Positions 46,504 through 54,922 of a stretch of DNA of 64,000 nucleotides are shown one piece after another (the first letter of the stretch is position 1; each line of letters begins with the position of its first letter). The notes under the pieces were generated by a model. The model saw only the letters and a list, made by a program, of their open reading frames with translations, did not search any database and was not told the origin of the DNA. The translations under genes were made by a program, and so were the position numbers. Source of the DNA: an uncultured Micrococcaceae bacterium (GTDB taxonomy: Bacteria > Actinomycetota > Actinomycetes > Actinomycetales > Micrococcaceae); the NCBI GenBank assembly GCA_947502645.1, contig CANNAD010000002.1, positions 705,930 through 769,929 of the forward strand. The letters are read 5' to 3'.

Positions 46504-47412
46504 TTTGATGCTTCGCCGCAACTCAAGGGGTTGGGGTGTGCTGCTCTGGTGCTGATCCTAGTCCTCAACGGCTGTAGTGCGGCGCCTGCACCCAGAGCCG
46601 ACAGCCGTCCGCTGGTGCTCACGACTTTCACAGTTCTCGCCGATCTTCTCCAGACCGTAGCCGGTGAACACGTCCGCGTTGAATCGATCACCAAGGTTGG
46701 TGCGGAGATTCATGGATATGAGCCCACGCCCTCGGATCTTGTCCACGCGCAGGACGCGGACCTGATTGTTGATAACGGTCTCGGGCTTGAGCGGTGGTTT
46801 CAGCGTTTCGTCCAGCACGTCGACGCCCCTCATGTGGTCCTGTCCGACGGCGTGGACCCGGTTCCCATTGCGAATGGCAGGTACGACGGCGAGCCCAATC
46901 CACACGCCTGGATGTCCCCAACAGCAGCCAAGATCTACGTGGACAATGCTGTGGCTGCCCTGTCAGAACTCGACGAGGAGCACAGCCCGGAATTTCGGCG
47001 GAACGGCGCACAGATGAAAGCCCAGCTTGATGGACTGATGACAGAATTCCGGGGTGCTTTCGACGACGGCGACACTACCGTTCTGGCCACCTGCGAGGGT
47101 GCCTTCTCTTATCTTGCCCGGGATGCCGGGCTGAACGAGGTGTACCTCTGGCCCGTGAACTCAGAGGCCCAGGGCACTCCCCGCCAGACGCAGAAAGTGA
47201 TCCGCACCGTGCGCGAACACGACGTTCCAACGATTTTCTGCGAGTCCACGGCCAACCCGGAGTCCCAGAAACGGGTGGCAGCGGAGAGCGGAGCGCATCT
47301 TGCCGGCCCCCTCTACGTTGACTCGCTTTCCGGGCCGGAGGGCCCGGTACCCGATTTCCTGTCCCTTCTGCGACACGATCTGACAGTCATCAAGGAAGGA
47401 CTCACCAGATGA
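46495..47412 (+). CDS. mntA: Manganese ABC transporter substrate-binding lipoprotein
   Basis: A 305-residue cluster A-I binding protein with a lipoprotein signal ending LNGC. Metal ligands can be followed: His in EIHGYEPTPSD, His in NPHAWMSP, Glu in TCEGAFSYLARDAGL and Asp in LYVDSLSG. The Glu at the third position (EGAF rather than HDAF) and YLWPVNSEAQGTP are typical of manganese-binding members rather than zinc ones. I use GTG 46495, since the operator lies across any longer N-terminus; GTG 46459 overlaps the previous stop and is less likely. First of four coupled genes. Confidence 0.9.
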   Translation: MAKFDASPQLKGLGCAALVLILVLNGCSAAPAPRADSRPLVLTTFTVLADLLQTVAGEHVRVESITKVGAEIHGYEPTPSDLVHAQDADLIVDNGLGLERWFQRFVQHVDAPHVVLSDGVDPVPIANGRYDGEPNPHAWMSPTAAKIYVDNAVAALSELDEEHSPEFRRNGAQMKAQLDGLMTEFRGAFDDGDTTVLATCEGAFSYLARDAGLNEVYLWPVNSEAQGTPRQTQKVIRTVREHDVPTIFCESTANPESQKRVAAESGAHLAGPLYVDSLSGPEGPVPDFLSLLRHDLTVIKEGLTR

Positions 47413-48176
47413 CAATGCGCCCCGCGCCGACGTCCACGCAGGCTGCCATCGACGTCGAGAACCTCAGTGTGCGCTATCAGGAGACCATCGCACTTTCCTC
47501 GGTCAACCTCCGCCTCGAACCGGGCCGCATCTGCGGGCTGATCGGTGTGAACGGTTCCGGGAAGTCCAGTCTCTTCAAAGCGCTTATGGGTCTGGTGCCG
47601 CCAGCAACCGGGTCAGTCAGTCTCAATGGCATGAGCATCCGCGCAGCCCGGCGTCAGAACGCCGTCACCTACGTTCCCCAGTCAGAGGACGTCGACTGGT
47701 CCTTCCCCCTCTCTGTTCGCGACGTCGTCCTGATGGGACGATATGGACACATGGGACCGACCCGGCGTCCCGACGCCGCGGACCTCGCGGCAGCCGAGCA
47801 CGCCCTCGCGCGGGTTCAGCTCACGGAATTGGCGAACCGGCAGATCGGACAATTGTCCGGCGGACAGAAAAAGCGCGTGTTCGTTGCCCGCGCGATTGCG
47901 CAGGAGGCCTCCCTGCTTCTCCTCGACGAACCATTCGCAGGAGTAGATCGAACATCTGAAACCAATATTGCCGGGCTCCTCAAGGAACTCAGGAACGAAC
48001 AACGCACCATCCTGGTATCCACCCACGATCTGGGCGGAGTCCACGACCTCTGCGACGAGGCCGTATTACTTCACCAACGGGTACTGGCACATGGAAAACC
48101 AGCCGAGGTGTTGACGAACGAGAACCTTGCGCAGGCTTTCGGCGCGGCGGCGACGCCGGCTGACGGACAGGGCTGA
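47409..48176 (+). CDS. mntB: Manganese ABC transporter ATP-binding protein
   Basis: A 255-residue ABC ATPase: Walker A GVNGSGKSSLFKAL, Q-loop YVPQSEDVDW, signature QLSGGQKKRVFVARA, Walker B LLLLDEPFAGVD and STHDLGG switch. The YVPQ...DVDWSFPL phrase is common in manganese/iron cluster A-I transporters. Its ATG overlaps the binding-protein stop by four bases. Confidence 0.93.
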   Translation: MTMRPAPTSTQAAIDVENLSVRYQETIALSSVNLRLEPGRICGLIGVNGSGKSSLFKALMGLVPPATGSVSLNGMSIRAARRQNAVTYVPQSEDVDWSFPLSVRDVVLMGRYGHMGPTRRPDAADLAAAEHALARVQLTELANRQIGQLSGGQKKRVFVARAIAQEASLLLLDEPFAGVDRTSETNIAGLLKELRNEQRTILVSTHDLGGVHDLCDEAVLLHQRVLAHGKPAEVLTNENLAQAFGAAATPADGQG

Positions 48177-48177
48177 C

Positions 48178-49032
48178 ATGGAACTTTTCCAATGGATCAC
48201 CGAACCATTCCAGTACGGCTTCCTCACCCGTGCGCTGGTCGTCACGCTGGCCGCGGCGCTCGTCTCCGCTGTCCTCTCCTGCTGGCTCATCCTCATGGGC
48301 TGGTCACTGATGGGCGACGCCGTGTCCCATGCCGTACTCCCCGGCGTCGCGCTGGCCTACATTGTGGGGTTGCCCTTCTCACTCGGCGCTTTCGCGTTCG
48401 GAGCTGGAGCGGTTGCCCTGATCGGGTTTGTCCGGTCGACCACCAAACTCAAATCAGACACGGTCATCGGCGTTGTTTTCACATCCATGTTCGCCGTGGG
48501 ACTGATAATTGTCTCCGCGACGCCGAGCCAGGTGGACCTGGGACACATCCTTTTCGGCAACGTTCTCGGCGTCAATGACGCAGAACTCTGGCAAGTGCTC
48601 CTCCTCGGGGCGCTGACTCTCATCGTGCTCCTGTTCAAACGTCGCGACCTCACCCTCTACGCCTTTGACCCAGTGCACGCCCACGCCATCGGCCTCAGCA
48701 CCCGGCTGCTCTCCGCACTCCTGTTGGGCTTGCTGGCGCTCACCGTCGTCGTCGGACTTCAGGCTGTCGGTATCATCCTGGTGGTGGCCATGCTCATTAC
48801 GCCCGGAGCCACCGCCTTCCTGCTCACCCGAAAGTTCACTACGATGCTGGCCATAGCGGCGGGACTCGCCATCTGCTCCTCGATCGCCGGAATCTACGCA
48901 AGCTACTATTTCGACATATCCACGGGAGCATCAGTGGTGGTGGCACAATCGCTATTATTCTTTTGCGCCTACCTTTTTGCACCACACACCGGGATGCTCA
49001 TGAAGTCCAGACACGCTGCGGAGAGACCATGA
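48178..49032 (+). CDS. mntC: Manganese ABC transporter permease
   Basis: A 284-residue ABC-3 permease with about eight membrane helices. Conserved phrases are LILMGWSLMGDAVSHAVLPGVALAYIVGLP near the N-terminus and VVVGLQAVGIILVVAMLITPGATAFLL toward the C-terminus. ATG 48178 follows the ATPase stop by one base; an upstream in-frame ATG at 48127 only reads the ATPase gene's 3' end. The last base quartet ATGA holds the start of the regulator gene. Confidence 0.92.
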   Translation: MELFQWITEPFQYGFLTRALVVTLAAALVSAVLSCWLILMGWSLMGDAVSHAVLPGVALAYIVGLPFSLGAFAFGAGAVALIGFVRSTTKLKSDTVIGVVFTSMFAVGLIIVSATPSQVDLGHILFGNVLGVNDAELWQVLLLGALTLIVLLFKRRDLTLYAFDPVHAHAIGLSTRLLSALLLGLLALTVVVGLQAVGIILVVAMLITPGATAFLLTRKFTTMLAIAAGLAICSSIAGIYASYYFDISTGASVVVAQSLLFFCAYLFAPHTGMLMKSRHAAERP

Positions 49033-49757
49033 ACGCCTCCCATGAAGGTCCACCCGCCGATAGCCACAGCACCAGCGTCCAGGACTACGTCAAGGTCATT
49101 TACGGGCTGGCGGAGTGGCACGCGGCGCCAGTAACCCCTGCCCGGATCGCCAAGCGGCTCAACGTTGCCAACTCCTCCGTCACCGGGATGCTCGCCAAAC
49201 TCGTCCGACAAGGATTGGTTGAATACACTCCCTACTCTCCCGTCCAGCTGACCCCGGCAGGACGGGGCCTTGCCCTGACCATGGTGCGCCGGCATCGTCT
49301 GCTCGAAACGTTCCTCTGTCAGGAACTCGGTTATGACTGGGATGAAGTCCATATCGAGGCTGAATTGTTGGAGCACACCGTATCGGACCGGTTTATTGAA
49401 CAACTGGATCTCAGGCTCGAGCGTCCGCTCAGAGACCCCCACGGTGATCCAATCCCCGCGGAGGACGGCACCATGGTTTTCCCCGAGGCCCGCCCTCTGT
49501 CCGAGCTCGACGACGGCCACGCAGGTCATCTGGTGCGCGTCAGTGATGAAAATCCCGACCTTCTTCGGCATCTGACGGCCGAAGGAGTTTCGCTCTACAC
49601 CCCCGTCACAGTGCTCGAGAGAGTCCCGTTCAGCGGCGCGTTACGCGTCGGTTTCGGCCCGGAGACCAGTGTTACAGTCCTTGACGCCGGAAACGAGATG
49701 GCCCAAGCCCTGTGGGTTCACTCCCCCGATCCCCACCCGGGGTGCAGCCTTGTCTGA
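49029..49757 (+). CDS. mntR: DtxR-family manganese-dependent transcriptional regulator
   Basis: A 242-residue metalloregulator. The winged-helix domain reads SVQDYVKVIYGLAEW ... PARIAKRLNVANSSVTGMLAKLVRQGLVEY. The metal-binding dimerisation domain carries VRRHRLLETFLCQELGYDWDEVHIEAELLEHTVSDRFIEQLD, with the His/Glu ligands of this family. A C-terminal FeoA/SH3-like domain follows (GHLVRVSDENPDLLRHL). Start ATG 49029 overlaps the permease stop (ATGA). Encoded with the manganese importer it presumably represses through the box at 46488-46503. Confidence 0.92.
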   Translation: MNASHEGPPADSHSTSVQDYVKVIYGLAEWHAAPVTPARIAKRLNVANSSVTGMLAKLVRQGLVEYTPYSPVQLTPAGRGLALTMVRRHRLLETFLCQELGYDWDEVHIEAELLEHTVSDRFIEQLDLRLERPLRDPHGDPIPAEDGTMVFPEARPLSELDDGHAGHLVRVSDENPDLLRHLTAEGVSLYTPVTVLERVPFSGALRVGFGPETSVTVLDAGNEMAQALWVHSPDPHPGCSLV

Positions 49758-50157
49758 AGTCCGCAGCTGGAAGGTATGGACAGGTGTAGGCTGCGGAGCA
49801 TTTCTCGGGACCGAAGCCCGATACCAGTTGGGCCTGATGGTGACCGAAACGCCCGGGAACATTCCCTGGATGACCTTGACCATCAACATCGCCGGAAGCC
49901 TCATTCTCGGCTACCTGGCCTCACGATGGGTCGCACGCCCCGCACCCTTCTGGCTCCGCGCCGGCGTCGGACCTGGCATCCTCGGTTCATTCACCACATT
50001 CTCATCCGTGATCCTCGCGCTCACCACCCTGACCGGCAACGGCTCGCTGGCCCTGGCCGGGATCTATCTTGCACTCTCGCTGATACTGGGCCTGTGCGCG
50101 GCCGCCCTTGGCCTGGCCCTCGGCCGCCGGTCCGTGCGCGAGGTGAGGCACAGATGA
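49750..50157 (+). CDS. crcB: Fluoride ion channel CrcB/Fluc, subunit 1
   Basis: A 135-residue four-helix membrane protein that exports fluoride passively as a dimer. Diagnostic phrases are GCGAFLGTEARYQLG, TLTINIAGSLILGYLA (the conserved Asn), and GPGILGSFTTFSSVILAL with the GSFTTFS pore motif. TTG 49750 overlaps the mntR stop by eight bases. The longer in-frame region upstream is antisense to nothing useful and only shadows mntR. Confidence 0.9.
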   Translation: MSEVRSWKVWTGVGCGAFLGTEARYQLGLMVTETPGNIPWMTLTINIAGSLILGYLASRWVARPAPFWLRAGVGPGILGSFTTFSSVILALTTLTGNGSLALAGIYLALSLILGLCAAALGLALGRRSVREVRHR

Positions 50158-50552
50158 CCGGCTGGTGGCTGGCACTGGCTGTCGGTGCAGCGGGGGCCGT
50201 CGGAGGACTACTCCGCTTTGGGCTTGACACCCTTTTTGCGGCACGGGAAGGCGACGAGAACAATCGGTCGCACCTGCCATGGGCAACATTCTCCGTCAAC
50301 GCCATTGGATGCACTCTGATCGGATGCGCCTTTGGATGGTACTCACAGCCAGATGCATGGGCCTACGGGTTCGACGTCGTCGCTGCCGGCCTCGCCGGAG
50401 CGCTGACGACGTTCAGTTCGTGGACGGTAGCAAGCGTCAAGCTCTGGGAGGAAGGGCGCCGGTCAGCGGCCGCCGGAAATGTATTCGCCAACATCGTCGT
50501 CGGCTGGTGCTGCGCCTACCTGGGTATGTGGTTCGGAACCAGCTTCATCTGA
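50154..50552 (+). CDS. crcB: Fluoride ion channel CrcB/Fluc, subunit 2
   Basis: A 132-residue paralogue: AAGAVGGLLRFGLD, TFSVNAIGCTLIGCAFGW (conserved Asn) and GLAGALTTFSSWTVASV. ATG overlaps the first crcB stop (ATGA). Paired crcB genes in Gram-positive bacteria generally form an obligate heterodimeric channel with antiparallel topology. No fluoride riboswitch motif was found upstream. Confidence 0.92.
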   Translation: MTGWWLALAVGAAGAVGGLLRFGLDTLFAAREGDENNRSHLPWATFSVNAIGCTLIGCAFGWYSQPDAWAYGFDVVAAGLAGALTTFSSWTVASVKLWEEGRRSAAAGNVFANIVVGWCCAYLGMWFGTSFI

Positions 50553-50614
50553 GCAGGATGATGATCAGTTCGCTTAGGATGGCCTTGAGGGCAATCTCTT
50601 GAAGGGAGCAACGC

Positions 50615-51730
50615 GTGGTAACACTCGGGATCGAGGAAGAATACCTGCTGCTGGATCCCCAATCCGGCCTGCCGGCCAACAAGGCCGAACAGGTAGCAGA
50701 GCACCTGCACGTGTCCAACCGCATTCACGAAGATGACATTCAGCGCGAACTCCTGGACTGCCAGATCGAGACGGCCACACCCGTTTGCCACACCCTGACC
50801 GAAGCCGAAGAATCCCTGCTGAACTTCCGCCGGCAACTCCATGACGCCGCCCGCAAGTCAGGCGTCCGCGCCGCGTCAACCGGAACCGCACCCAGAATCG
50901 AAGACGCCTACCCCACCCTCACCGACAAGCCTCGATACCACCAGCTCAAACGCAGCGCCCCCGGCGTCGTCGGAGACCAGTTCGTTAACGGAATCCACGT
51001 ACACGTCGCCATCCCTGACCAGGAAGCCGGAGTGCAGGCGCTGAACCGTATCAGAGAATGGCTGCCGGTCATCACGGCCATGAGCACCAACTCCCCCTAC
51101 TGGATGGACCGAGACAGCGGTTTCTGCAGTTGGCGCGTCATACATTACCGCCGCTGGCCGGTGCAAGGATGCACCCCGCTGTTCAAGGATGCAGCTGACT
51201 ACCAACGCCGCATCCAGCGATTGATCGATACCGGAGTCATCATTGACAGCGGAGTCCTCACCTGGATTGCGAGACTATCCGACCATTACCCCACTTTGGA
51301 GGTACGGGCGGGAGACGCGCAGCTCGAAGCTCAGGACTCGGTCCTGCTCGCCGGCCTGATCCGCGGACTCGTCACGACCGCGGTCGCCGACGCTGTAGCT
51401 GACCGGCCCTACCGAACCCCCAACGACGAACTCCTTGACGCTGCACTGTGGCAGGCCGCACGCAATGGAATCGGGAACCAGCTCGTGGACTTCCAGTCCG
51501 AAAAACTCGTACCAGCCCAAAACCAGATAGACGCGTTGATCCGGCACATTCGGCCAGCGCTGGAAGACGAAGGCGACCTCGACTGGATCCACGCAGGGTT
51601 GAAGACACTGCACGAGCGAGGCACTGGAGCAGACAGGCAGCGCACAGCCATGAACGACGGAGGGCTGCCAGCGCTTATCGATCTGTACGGAAGCACGCTG
51701 GGAGCCGAACGAGCGGCAAATATCACCTGA
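50615..51730 (+). CDS. Glutamate-cysteine ligase family 2 (YbdK-type) carboxylate-amine ligase
   Basis: A 371-residue GCS2-fold ATP-grasp-like ligase. The N-terminal GIEEEYLLLDPQSG, HEDDIQRELLDCQIETATPVC (metal-binding acidic residues), GIHVHVAIPDQE and HYPTLEVRAGD are family markers. E. coli YbdK has weak glutamate-cysteine ligase activity. Actinobacteria make mycothiol rather than glutathione, so the true substrate is uncertain. GTG start behind GAAGGGAG. It follows crcB by 62 bases in the same direction. Confidence 0.85.
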   Translation: MVTLGIEEEYLLLDPQSGLPANKAEQVAEHLHVSNRIHEDDIQRELLDCQIETATPVCHTLTEAEESLLNFRRQLHDAARKSGVRAASTGTAPRIEDAYPTLTDKPRYHQLKRSAPGVVGDQFVNGIHVHVAIPDQEAGVQALNRIREWLPVITAMSTNSPYWMDRDSGFCSWRVIHYRRWPVQGCTPLFKDAADYQRRIQRLIDTGVIIDSGVLTWIARLSDHYPTLEVRAGDAQLEAQDSVLLAGLIRGLVTTAVADAVADRPYRTPNDELLDAALWQAARNGIGNQLVDFQSEKLVPAQNQIDALIRHIRPALEDEGDLDWIHAGLKTLHERGTGADRQRTAMNDGGLPALIDLYGSTLGAERAANIT

Positions 51731-51736
51731 CAGCGA

Positions 51737-51961
51737 TCACCGGTCTGCATCCCGACGGCGAAACCCCCACACCAGAAACGTCACCCCCAGCGCCAGAGGC
51801 CACAACGTATACAGCGTGTGTGTACCGCCGACATAGGCCATCACCACGATGAAGATGGCCGTGCCCACCATAAGCACAAGTCCCACTGCGATTAGCGCTC
51901 GTCCGCGGTGAGGCGGTGGTATTGGTGGCAGCCAGGAGGGCCGTCCATCTCGCGGATCCAT
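51737..51961 (-). CDS. Small two-helix membrane protein
   Basis: A 74-residue protein with a proline-rich N-terminus (SWLPPIPPPHRGR) and two hydrophobic helices (ALIAVGLVLMVGTAIFIVVMAYVG; LYTLWPLALGVTFLVWGF) ending in RRRD. No family recognised. Convergent with the ligase gene. Codon use and a clean ATG at 51961 make it plausible but unproven. Confidence 0.55.
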   Translation of the reverse strand: MDPRDGRPSWLPPIPPPHRGRALIAVGLVLMVGTAIFIVVMAYVGGTHTLYTLWPLALGVTFLVWGFRRRDADR

Positions 51962-52033
51962 AAAGTCAGCATACTTCTGAGTTCAAGCCGGCACTCGGCC
52001 AGGCGGCGTCCGGAACGCACAAAGACACACAAA

Positions 52034-52066
52034 AGAACCCCGCAGTCATGTTGACTACGGGGTTCT
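52034..52066 (-). terminator. Intrinsic terminator of ssrA
   Basis: Stem AGAACCCCGCAGTCA (52034-52048) with TGACTACGGGGTTCT (52052-52066), 15 bp with one non-Watson-Crick pair and a 3-base loop. On the minus strand it is followed by TTTTGTGTGTCTTTG. It begins six bases after the tmRNA 3' end. Confidence 0.92.
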
Positions 52067-52071
52067 GTCAG

Positions 52072-52437
52072 TGGAGATGGGGGGAATTGAACCCCCGTCC
52101 GATGTTGCTTTGCCAGTACTTCTCCGGGCGCAGTTTGCCTCGGGATTTCTCGGCCCCAACCATCACGCAAACAAGTGGTTGACCCGGGCCCAGCCGTCTA
52201 AGTATGCCCGAAGCGCCGACGGCGAACACTTCAAGCAGTGGCTATCTAAACGACGCCAGTATCAGGGGCGATAGCAACCTCTGGCTGACGGACTGTCTGG
52301 CTGCTTAGGCAGCGAGAGCGAAGTCAGTGCGCTTAGAATCGGCACTTATTGTTTTGCAGAGAGCGTTTACGAGATAACCCTGCATCCTCGGCCCGCTTCT
52401 CCTGGCGCGACAAACATCGTCGAAACCTGTCATCCCC
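52072..52437 (-). ncRNA. ssrA: Transfer-messenger RNA (tmRNA)
   Basis: Rescues stalled ribosomes together with SmpB. The 5' end GGGGATG (52431-52437) pairs with CATCTCC (52073-52079) as the alanyl acceptor stem; GGGTTCAATTCCCCCC forms the T arm. The resume codon GCC begins at 52343 and the tag reading frame runs to TAA at 52305, encoding ADSKRTDFALAA. Acceptor stem, T arm and tag are in the standard one-piece order. CCA is not encoded (the next bases are CTG), so it must be added enzymatically. The smpB gene lies about 450 bases upstream on the same strand. Confidence 0.96.
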
Positions 52438-52489
52438 GTATTGAGTTACCAAATTGCCGGCGAACCGGCCCATTTCCTTCGGACTCAAC

Positions 52490-52495
52490 AGTATA
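52490..52495 (-). promoter_or_regulatory. Candidate -10 element of ssrA
   Basis: TATACT on the minus strand lies 53-58 bases upstream of the mature tmRNA 5' end. Transcription would start near 52483, giving a precursor trimmed by RNase P, as expected for tmRNA. The -35 region is poor. Confidence 0.45.
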
Positions 52496-52522
52496 GCGCA
52501 CTGCGGTTCTCAGATATTCCAG

Positions 52523-52888
52523 CTACCCCAGATTCAGGCCGAGGATAACAAGTGGCGCCTGCCAGAGGAGCACGACGACAAATGAGACAGCAGTGAAAGC
52601 TACTCCGAGGGCAGTCAGCGCAGCCACGCCTGCCCGCTTCCGTCGAAAACCCCAACCAAAAGCCATGAGGTTCGGAATGACCAGAATTGGAGACATCCAC
52701 ACCAGGATCTGCGCCAGGTAGATGTAAATCAGGAACGCGAACGGAAACAGCGACAACATCCCTGCAGGGATAATCAGCAGAAGGAGCAAAAGATCCAAGC
52801 CGACGACGACAGTGACCCACCAAGGACGGGGGTAGCGGACATCCTCGACATCTTCGTCGGGGCTGGCAGCCCAAAAAACGTTACTCAC
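52523..52888 (-). CDS. Small membrane protein downstream of smpB
   Basis: A 121-residue protein with three to four hydrophobic helices ([62 protein letters not shown]). The N-terminus is acidic ([14 protein letters not shown]) and a short FRRKR loop lies between helices. GTG start overlaps the smpB stop by four bases, so it is translated from the smpB message. Family and function not recognised. Confidence 0.65.
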   Translation of the reverse strand: MSNVFWAASPDEDVEDVRYPRPWWVTVVVGLDLLLLLLIIPAGMLSLFPFAFLIYIYLAQILVWMSPILVIPNLMAFGWGFRRKRAGVAALTALGVAFTAVSFVVVLLWQAPLVILGLNLG

Positions 52889-53358
52889 GAGTTCCGGTTT
52901 TTCTCCCGCATCGCCCTCTGCGCCTCACGGTTGTCCTGCTTCTCACGAAGCGTTTGACGCTTGTCATAGTCCTTCTTACCACGGGCAACGGCGATCTCAA
53001 CCTTCGCTTTTCCATCCACGAAGTACAACTGCAACGGTACGAGCGTGAAGCCCGACTCCCGAATCTTGTGCGAGATCTTGTCGAGTTCCTCACGGTGAAG
53101 AAGCAACTTCCGGCGGCGACGCGCAGAATGGTTGGTCCAACTGCCCTGAGTGTACTCGGGGATGTGGATTCCCTCGAGCCACAGCTCATCATTATAGAAA
53201 ACCGCGAAGCCGTCGGTCAGAGAGGCTCGACCTTCCCTGAGAGACTTCACTTCCGTACCCATCAGCGCGAGTCCGGCCTCGTAAGTATCGAGTACCGCGT
53301 AATCATGCCGAGCCTTCCGGTTGGTGGCCACAACCTTACGACCACTCTCTCTGGGCAC
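52885..53358 (-). CDS. smpB: SsrA-binding protein
   Basis: Binds the tRNA-like part of tmRNA and brings it to stalled ribosomes. The 157-residue OB-fold protein shows [40 protein letters not shown] and [12 protein letters not shown]. The basic C-terminal tail ([28 protein letters not shown]) enters the mRNA channel. GTG start with GAAGGAG seven bases upstream. It lies in the actinobacterial prfB-ftsE-ftsX-(hydrolase)-smpB order with ssrA just beyond. Confidence 0.96.
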   Translation of the reverse strand: MPRESGRKVVATNRKARHDYAVLDTYEAGLALMGTEVKSLREGRASLTDGFAVFYNDELWLEGIHIPEYTQGSWTNHSARRRRKLLLHREELDKISHKIRESGFTLVPLQLYFVDGKAKVEIAVARGKKDYDKRQTLREKQDNREAQRAMREKNRNS

Positions 53359-53433
53359 AGCACAACTCCTTCGACAAACATGAAAACGTCAACCGCGTGA
53401 ATGAGCGGTGACAACGGGCTCCACTCTACACGC

Positions 53434-54894
53434 CTACATAAGGCTCATGGGGTCCACAAGCTGGCCGTTCAACATCGTCTCGTAGTGAAGGTGGCACCCG
53501 GTGGAATTACCGGTGTTACCCACTCTTCCAATGAGCTGGCCAGCGCTGACCCTCTGTCCCGGATAGACGCTCATGCTTTGCAGATGATAAAAATTCGTGG
53601 CCAGAGCGTTGCCCTGAATGATGCCATGGTTGAGTACGATCCGGTTACCCGTTCCGATCATCTGGCCGCCACCCTGATCGGTGTACCAGACTTCACCGCT
53701 GGCAGGAGCATATACCGGCGTCCCGCACGGTGGCGCAAAATCGATGCCACTGTGCATATACCCACCGATGCCGCCAAAGTCGATGGTGCCCGCCGGGGTA
53801 GGACGCCATCCGAAACCGGATGTAATTGGGGCATTGACCGGGTAGCGGAGGCCAAACGCAGACGGGTTGCCGGGAGCGATCGGCCCCGGGGCTGGCCGCA
53901 CCGGGGGTGGCGGCGGCGGTGCGGGTCGGTTGTTCTTTGCCGCTTCGCGCCGATCACGTTCGATCTGTTCCTGCCTGGCCTTCTCCGCAGCCGCGGCTTG
54001 CCGACGTTGTTCCTCCGCCTTCCGCCGGGCTTCCTCCAGCAGTCTGCGCTGCCGCTCCGCGATCTGCTCCTGGACAGCTTTCTGAGCAGCGCGCGCCTGC
54101 TCCAGCTTCTTTTGGACAACGGGCCGCTTCGCTTCGAGCTCTGCGGAGAGTGCAGAGGTGTCCGCGATCAATTTGTCGACGTGCTTCTTTTTGGCCGCGG
54201 CACTGTCTCTTGCCGCCTGCTCGCGGGCCAACGCTTTCTCTGCCTGAGTTTTGAGGTCACGAATTTCCTCTTCAACCGATGCCAGACGTGCTTCGGAATT
54301 GGCGTTGGTCGCGTTCTGCTGAGCCAATCGGTCCAACGCTGCACCCTGGCTCCGCATCGCCTGGTCAGCAAGGTTTATTGAACTCGTGAGGTTGTCAGCC
54401 CCGTCGGCACCAAATATCAGGGAGATGCTGGACGGCACTCCCCCATTCTTGTACGCCTGAGTCGCGATCTGACCGATGACCTTCTTGGTCTCCGCCATCT
54501 CTGCTTTGTCGTCATCGAGCTGCTGCGAAATCTTGTCTTTGGTCTGCTGTGCCAGATCCACACGCTGCGACAGGGCATTCACTTCGTTGGTTGCTTCAAC
54601 AACCCGGCCCTGAGCATCTGCCAACTCCTGCTGGGCGGCTGGCAACTGGCCCTGATACATTTCGAGTTTCGCGAGTGTCTCAGCGATATCAGTATCGAGG
54701 AACTCCAGAGACTCCTTGACGTCCTCAATTTTCTGCTTCAGCGCCGCGCTACGGTCATCAAGGTCATCCGCCTGGGCAACTCCGGCCACCCCAACGGAAA
54801 TGGTCAGAGCAGCGACCAGCGCGGAACCCACAAGAGCGCTAAAAACGCGTGGACGCCCGTTCGATTCACCCCTACCGAACTTCAACAAGTGCAT
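53434..54894 (-). CDS. Secreted coiled-coil M23 peptidoglycan endopeptidase (EnvC-like)
   Basis: A 486-residue secreted protein. It has a signal peptide (residues about 17-42, ending AQADD), then a long coiled coil from about 45 to 300 rich in Glu/Lys/Ala, and a proline stretch (PAPPPPPPVRPAPGP). A C-terminal LytM/M23 domain follows with complete zinc ligands: HSGIDFAPP (HxxxD) and CHLHYE (HxH). This is the architecture of EnvC/PcsB-type partners of FtsEX, and ftsX and ftsE lie directly upstream. The ABC-like complex probably opens or activates this enzyme at the septum. Start ATG 54894 follows GAGGAAAGAGAG; the frame is open eight codons further. Confidence 0.9.
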   Translation of the reverse strand: MHLLKFGRGESNGRPRVFSALVGSALVAALTISVGVAGVAQADDLDDRSAALKQKIEDVKESLEFLDTDIAETLAKLEMYQGQLPAAQQELADAQGRVVEATNEVNALSQRVDLAQQTKDKISQQLDDDKAEMAETKKVIGQIATQAYKNGGVPSSISLIFGADGADNLTSSINLADQAMRSQGAALDRLAQQNATNANSEARLASVEEEIRDLKTQAEKALAREQAARDSAAAKKKHVDKLIADTSALSAELEAKRPVVQKKLEQARAAQKAVQEQIAERQRRLLEEARRKAEEQRRQAAAAEKARQEQIERDRREAAKNNRPAPPPPPPVRPAPGPIAPGNPSAFGLRYPVNAPITSGFGWRPTPAGTIDFGGIGGYMHSGIDFAPPCGTPVYAPASGEVWYTDQGGGQMIGTGNRIVLNHGIIQGNALATNFYHLQSMSVYPGQRVSAGQLIGRVGNTGNSTGCHLHYETMLNGQLVDPMSLM

Positions 54895-54922
54895 ACTCTC
54901 TCTTTCCTCACAAGTCACTACT

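Noticed and set aside
49660..49750. Fluoride riboswitch upstream of the crcB pair
   Set aside because: The region is the coding end of mntR with no recognisable crcB-motif pseudoknot; expression is better explained by coupling to mntR.
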